Positions 60,493-64,000 of a stretch of DNA of 64,000 bases are shown piece by piece; position 1 is the stretch's first letter; every line of letters begins with the position of its first letter. The stretch covers positions 7,316,001 through 7,380,000 of the forward strand of contig NZ_CP107772.1 of the NCBI RefSeq assembly GCF_036345155.1, in the 5' to 3' direction. The position numbers and the translations under genes are program-made. The notes under the pieces were generated by a model, which was not told the DNA's origin, made no database searches, and worked only from the letters and a program-made list of their open reading frames with translations. This stretch comes from Streptomyces sp. NBC_00582. GTDB lineage: Bacteria; Actinomycetota; Actinomycetes; Streptomycetales; Streptomycetaceae.

Positions 60493-61374
60493 GTGCCCCG
60501 TATCGCCCTTGTCACCTGCCGGCCGGGGCCCGAGGTCGCCGTCGACCGGGATCTGCCGGGGCTGGTGGCGGCGCTGAAGGAGGCCGGGGCGGACGCGGAG
60601 GCCGTCGTCTGGGACGACCCCGACGTCGACTGGGCGGCCCACGACCTCGCCGTCATCCGTTCCACCTGGGACTACAGCTGGCGCGCGGCCGAGTTCGTGG
60701 CCTGGGCGGAGAAGACCGCCGCCGTCACCCGGCTGGCCAACCCGGCCGGGGTGGTCCGCTGGAACAGCGACAAGCGCTACCTCGGCGCGCTCGCGGCCGC
60801 CGGGGTGCCGACCGTCCCGACGCGCTACCTCGCGCCCGGGGAGCCGGCCGATCTGCCCGACGACCACGAGTACGTCGTGAAGCCGACCACCGGCGCCGGC
60901 GCCCGCTTCGCCGCCCGCTACACCCCCGACGAGCACGACACCGCCGTACGGCAGCTCGCGCGGATGCACGCCGAGGGCCTCACCGCGATGGTGCAGCCCT
61001 ATGTGCGGGGCATCGACGCGGCCGGTGAGCGGGCGTTGCAGTTCTTCGGCGGCCGGCTGCTGCACGCCAGCCGCAAGGGCGCCGTCCTCGCGCCCGGCAC
61101 GCCGTACGACGAGCGCAAGGTGGCCCACCCGGGCCTGGAGCCCTGGCAGCCGACGGACGCCGAACTGGCCGTGGCCGAACAGGCCCTGGCGGCCGTGCCG
61201 GAGGCCCCCGGGCTGCTGTACGCGCGCGTGGACCTCGTGGACGGCGACGACGGCCGGCCCCGGGTCATGGAACTGGAGCTGGTCGAACCGAACCTGTTCC
61301 TGTTCCTGCACACCGGCTCGGTCGCGGGGGTCGTCGCGGGGATCCTCGCGGCGGCCCGGACGGCGCGGCGTTAG
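60493..61374 (+). CDS. ATP-grasp superfamily protein
   Basis: This 293-residue protein starts at GTG 60493. The ATP-grasp C-half is visible: HEYVVKPTTGAGARFAARYT (nucleotide lid), ALQFFGGRLLHASRKGAVL, YARVDLVDGD and LELVEPNLFLFLH (metal Glu/Asn). It resembles RimK/glutathione synthetase-like ligases with N-terminal WDYSWRAAEF. The substrate is unknown. It ends against the convergent hypothetical gene (overlap 4 nt). Confidence 0.85.
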   Translation: MPRIALVTCRPGPEVAVDRDLPGLVAALKEAGADAEAVVWDDPDVDWAAHDLAVIRSTWDYSWRAAEFVAWAEKTAAVTRLANPAGVVRWNSDKRYLGALAAAGVPTVPTRYLAPGEPADLPDDHEYVVKPTTGAGARFAARYTPDEHDTAVRQLARMHAEGLTAMVQPYVRGIDAAGERALQFFGGRLLHASRKGAVLAPGTPYDERKVAHPGLEPWQPTDAELAVAEQALAAVPEAPGLLYARVDLVDGDDGRPRVMELELVEPNLFLFLHTGSVAGVVAGILAAARTARR

Positions 61375-62015
61375 TACGGCTCGTACGGCCCGTACGCGTC
61401 GTACTGCCCGGGCAGCGGGGTGTACCCGTCCCTGACCGTCGTCCGCTGGAGCAGCCCCCAGGTGAACTCGGCGACCACCTCCCTGGGGGTGCCGAACGCG
61501 TCCGGCGCGGTGAAGGCCAGCCCCCAGCGGGTGGGGGCGGTCCCCTCCAGCGGGCGGGCCGGGGCGAAGGCGCCGGTGACCTCGTCGACCGTGCAGGACC
61601 AGGGGGCCAGATCGTCCAGGGTGCGCAGGTCGGGGGCCGGTGTCTGCGGGGAGCGGACCAGCCAGTCGTTCCAGACCGACTGGTTCGGCGCGAGCAGCAC
61701 CTCGAAGCGGAGGTCGGGCCACAGCGGGATCGGCCACTGCCAGGACTCGCAGTCGAGGTCACCGACGCGGCGGGCGGTCCTCGACTCGGGTTCACCGAGG
61801 ACCGAGCGGTAACGGGAGAGGGCGCCGCGTGCGTGCGGGGAGTGGACCATGGCCTGCCAGCGCTTGTTGGCCTCCCTCATCTGCGCCAGGGACACCCCCA
61901 GGTCACGGCGGGCGTCGTCCACCAGATCCGGGTTGTGGTCGGCCATGCGGCGCAGCAGCACGAGTTGGAAGTCGGCGACACTGAAGGTGCCGGCGAGACG
62001 TTTCGGGGTCGGCAT
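61371..62015 (-). CDS. conserved hypothetical protein
   Basis: This 214-residue protein starts at ATG 62015 (MPTPKRLAGTFSVADFQLVL). It is cytosolic with a helical N-terminus (RMADHNPDLVDDARRD) and Trp-rich middle (CESWQWPIPLWPDLRFEVLL). I do not recognise the family. Convergent with the ATP-grasp gene. Confidence 0.7.
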   Translation of the reverse strand: MPTPKRLAGTFSVADFQLVLLRRMADHNPDLVDDARRDLGVSLAQMREANKRWQAMVHSPHARGALSRYRSVLGEPESRTARRVGDLDCESWQWPIPLWPDLRFEVLLAPNQSVWNDWLVRSPQTPAPDLRTLDDLAPWSCTVDEVTGAFAPARPLEGTAPTRWGLAFTAPDAFGTPREVVAEFTWGLLQRTTVRDGYTPLPGQYDAYGPYEPY

Positions 62016-62151
62016 GCCCCCATCCTGGCCCACCGAGGGCTTTCAGGACCATTGCCCAGGGCAGCGCCATATGACAGCCTGTGTTCGTCATGCCGATCGC
62101 CTGTTGATATTTCGAACGCAGGCCAGGGACGAAACAGGGAGGGGGCCGGTC

Positions 62152-62925
62152 GTGGGACGCCTCGTACCAGCCGTGACCCGAGCTCTCGACATTCTCGAGC
62201 TCTTCCTCGACGGGGACGGGACGCTCTCCGCCCCCGACATCGTGCGCAAGCTCCAGCTCCCGCGCACCACGGTGCACGAACTGGTGACCACGCTCGCCGC
62301 GCGCTCCTACATCGTCCCCGTGCCCGGACAGCCCGGACGGTACCGCCTCGGCGTCCGTCCTTACCAGCTCGGCAGCCGCTACGCCGAGCAGCTCGACCTC
62401 GCCGCCGAGGGGCAGCAGGTCGCCCGCAGTGTCGCCGAGACGTGTGACGAGACCGTCCACGTGGCGATCCTCGAAGGGACGGACGTCATCTACATCGCCA
62501 AGGTCGACTCCACGCACGCCGTGCGCATGGTGTCGGCCGCCGGCCGCCGGCTGCCCGCCCACTGCACCTCCGTCGGCAAGATGCTGCTGGCCTCCCTCCC
62601 CGAGGCCGAGCTCAGCGCCCGGATCCCCGACGACGCGGCGCTCGTGCGGATGACCCCCAACAGCATCACCGAGCCCGCCGCCCTGCGCACCGCGCTCGCG
62701 GAGATCCGGGACCGGGGCGTCGCGGTGGAGAGCCGCGAGTCGAACCCCGACGTGAGCTGTGTCGCCGCCCCCGTCCGTGACCGCACCGGCCAGGTCGTCG
62801 CGGCCCTGTCCATCTCCGTGCCCATGATCCGCTGGAGCGACGACCGCCGCACCGAGCTGGAGCAGCTCGCCGCGAAGGGCGCCGCCGAACTGTCGGAACT
62901 CCTCGGCTACCGGAGCGCGGCATGA
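62152..62925 (+). CDS. IclR family transcriptional regulator
   Basis: This 257-residue protein has its start at GTG 62152 with GGGAGGGGG upstream. The winged HTH is ALDILELFLDGDGTLSAPDI, then LQLPRTTVHELVTTL. The C-terminal effector domain has VHVAILEGTDVIYIAKVDS, LPAHCTSVGKMLLASL and CVAAPVRDRTGQVVAALSIS. It overlaps the SMP-30 gene by 4 nt, so it probably regulates sugar-acid or lactone catabolism. Confidence 0.92.
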   Translation: MGRLVPAVTRALDILELFLDGDGTLSAPDIVRKLQLPRTTVHELVTTLAARSYIVPVPGQPGRYRLGVRPYQLGSRYAEQLDLAAEGQQVARSVAETCDETVHVAILEGTDVIYIAKVDSTHAVRMVSAAGRRLPAHCTSVGKMLLASLPEAELSARIPDDAALVRMTPNSITEPAALRTALAEIRDRGVAVESRESNPDVSCVAAPVRDRTGQVVAALSISVPMIRWSDDRRTELEQLAAKGAAELSELLGYRSAA

Positions 62926-63770
62926 GCACCTCGTACGACGTCGCGGTACGGGCCGAGGCCACCCTCGGCGAGGGCCCCACCTGGGACCCGGCCACCGGCC
63001 GCCTCCTCTGGCTCGACATCCTGGGCTCCCGCCTGCACACCTACGACCCCTCGACCGGCCGCCGCACGGTCCGGGTCACCGACCAGCACGTGGGCGCGGC
63101 CAAGCCCCGCGCGGGCGGCGGCCTGGTCCTGAACCTCCGTGACGGCGTGGGCCTCCTCGACGAGGACGGCGCCTTCCGCTGGCTGCACCACGAGCCCGTC
63201 CCCGGCCGCCGCGCCAACGACGCAGCCGTCGCCCCCGACGGCTCGCTGTGGGCCGGCACCATGCGCTACGACGAGGCGCCGGGCGGCGGCACCCTGTCCC
63301 GCTTCACCGGCGACGGCACGGCCGAGGTCTTCCTCGACGACGTGGCGGTGAGCAACGGCACGGGCTGGAGCCCGGACCACTCGCTCATGTACTACATCGA
63401 CTCCCCGACCCGCCGCGTCGACGTCTTCGACTTCACCGACGGCCGGATCTCCGCCCGCCGCCCCTTCGTCGAGATCGAGGAGGGCGCCGGCTTCCCCGAC
63501 GGCCTCACCGTGGACGCGGACGGCTGCGTCTGGGTCGCGCTGTGGGACGGCGCAGCGGTCCGCCGGTACACCCCCACGGGGGAACTCGACCGCGTCATCA
63601 CCCTCCCCACCCCCCGGGTGACGGCCTGCGCCTTCGGCGGCGCCGACCTGACCGACCTCTACGTGACGACGGCCCGAGTGGGCCTGGACGCCCCGCACCC
63701 GGTCGCGGGCTCACTGCTGGTGGTACCGGGGGTGGGCAAGGGCCTGCCCCAGCCGGCGTTCAGGGGCTGA
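62922..63770 (+). CDS. SMP-30/gluconolactonase family hydrolase
   Basis: This 282-residue beta-propeller has metal ligands Glu in TLGEGPTWD, Asn in GRRANDAAVAPDGS, Asn in VSNGTGWS and Asp in GAGFPDGLTVDADG. It hydrolyses sugar-acid lactones such as gluconolactone or arabinonolactone. Its ATG overlaps the regulator stop (ATGA). It is cytosolic. No sugar dehydrogenase is in view. Confidence 0.92.
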   Translation: MSTSYDVAVRAEATLGEGPTWDPATGRLLWLDILGSRLHTYDPSTGRRTVRVTDQHVGAAKPRAGGGLVLNLRDGVGLLDEDGAFRWLHHEPVPGRRANDAAVAPDGSLWAGTMRYDEAPGGGTLSRFTGDGTAEVFLDDVAVSNGTGWSPDHSLMYYIDSPTRRVDVFDFTDGRISARRPFVEIEEGAGFPDGLTVDADGCVWVALWDGAAVRRYTPTGELDRVITLPTPRVTACAFGGADLTDLYVTTARVGLDAPHPVAGSLLVVPGVGKGLPQPAFRG

Positions 63771-63776
63771 CCGACC

Positions 63777-63795
63777 CGCGCCCCTTTGGGGCGCG
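63777..63795. terminator. hairpin between SMP-30 gene and the next convergent gene
   Basis: CGCGCCCC (63777-63784), loop TTT, GGGGCGCG (63788-63795): an 8-bp stem 6 bp after the stop. It belongs to the common Streptomyces GCGCCCC-hairpin class also seen at 27826-27839. Confidence 0.7.
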
Positions 63796-63850
63796 GGGCC
63801 GCGTCCCTCTGCGGCTCCGCCGCGCCCGGACACCCTGGCGCGGCTACCGG

Positions 63851-64000
63851 CTACGGCAACCCCACCCGCTTGAGTTCCTCCCCGGTCAACGGCGGTCCGC
63901 TCAACGCCGGCTTGAGCGGCCCCACCGCGGCGGCCAGCAGCACGGACGGCGTCAGCAGCACCGCGGCCCCCCGCTCCAACGACGTCACGTCGGTCACCCG
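63851..64000 (-). CDS. C-terminal end of an unidentified protein (runs off window)
   Basis: The last 49 codons read RVTDVTSLERGAAVLLTPSV, then LLAAAVGPLKPALSGPP and a LTGEELKRVGLP tail before the TAG at 63851-63853. The VGPLKPAL and ELKRVGL pieces recall the end of dihydrodipicolinate-synthase-like aldolases, but this is too short to call. Confidence 0.5.
   Translation of the reverse strand, partial: RVTDVTSLERGAAVLLTPSVLLAAAVGPLKPALSGPPLTGEELKRVGLP

Noticed and set aside
62080..62125. IclR operator between GTTCG and CGAAC elements
   Set aside because: The arms are only 5 bp and about 25 bp apart, which is too weak to call.

Overview
The window is high-GC actinobacterial chromosome, almost certainly from a Streptomyces. 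Genes use GTG starts freely, many neighbours overlap by 4 nt (ATGA or GTGA), and the gene set is a Streptomyces core set: dnaG beside a principal-like sigma factor (hrdA type), an MreB-like mbl, matB, class F sortase, SpoIIE-type phosphatase and F420-type oxidoreductase. From memory the order resembles the S. coelicolor nasA-hrdA-mbl-matB arm read backwards. No prophage, complete insertion sequence, CRISPR array or rRNA was seen.

Left part (1-17.8 kb). A nitrate/nitrite assimilation set is spread over this stretch: the start of a NirB-like flavoprotein (1-859), a molybdopterin nitrate reductase (8486-10873) and a sirohydrochlorin chelatase for siroheme (15640-16419). Each has a GlnR-box-like array of 5-mers with 6-nt spacing just upstream of its start codon. 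Between them lie a sortase and a secreted partner, a secreted M4 metalloprotease, an MFS exporter with its divergent TetR regulator and a perfect palindrome, and a tightly coupled three-gene operon (11169-14730) of a stand-alone adenylation enzyme, a heme/flavin-like membrane reductase and a crotonase.

Middle (16-31 kb). Housekeeping genes follow: dGTPase, ferredoxin reductase, DNA primase and HrdA. Next come an asymmetric heterodimeric ABC exporter, a xylulokinase-like kinase, two tandem tRNA-Asn genes and a CAT-anticodon tRNA. Downstream of the tRNAs is a scar-like stretch with a decayed tRNA copy and a VapBC toxin-antitoxin pair.

31-50 kb is a looser accessory region. It holds regulators with clear operators (TetR/alcohol dehydrogenase at 34.5 kb, a likely LacI site at a GH5 cellulase at 45.4 kb). 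It also holds the remains of several broken genes: the nitrile hydratase alpha tail beside its intact accessory gene, an FG-GAP protein tail and an MmyB-type regulator tail. A formaldehyde dehydrogenase next to a YdeP-type formate-dehydrogenase-like enzyme suggests one-carbon oxidation. An ECF41-type sigma factor with its own consensus promoter drives an MMPL exporter.

50-57.4 kb is the most striking block: a four-gene, tightly packed operon reading leftwards. It encodes a small trypsin-co-occurring protein, a trypsin-VMAP-C protein, a MoxR-type AAA+ ATPase, and a 1441-residue protein combining a vWA-like domain, a pseudokinase, a winged-helix/BTAD-like domain and a HAD-like domain. This has the parts of a vWA-MoxR-VMAP conflict system. 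The right end carries a fused acetyl-CoA carboxyltransferase with MatB (two routes to malonyl-CoA), an ATP-grasp enzyme, and an IclR/SMP-30 pair.
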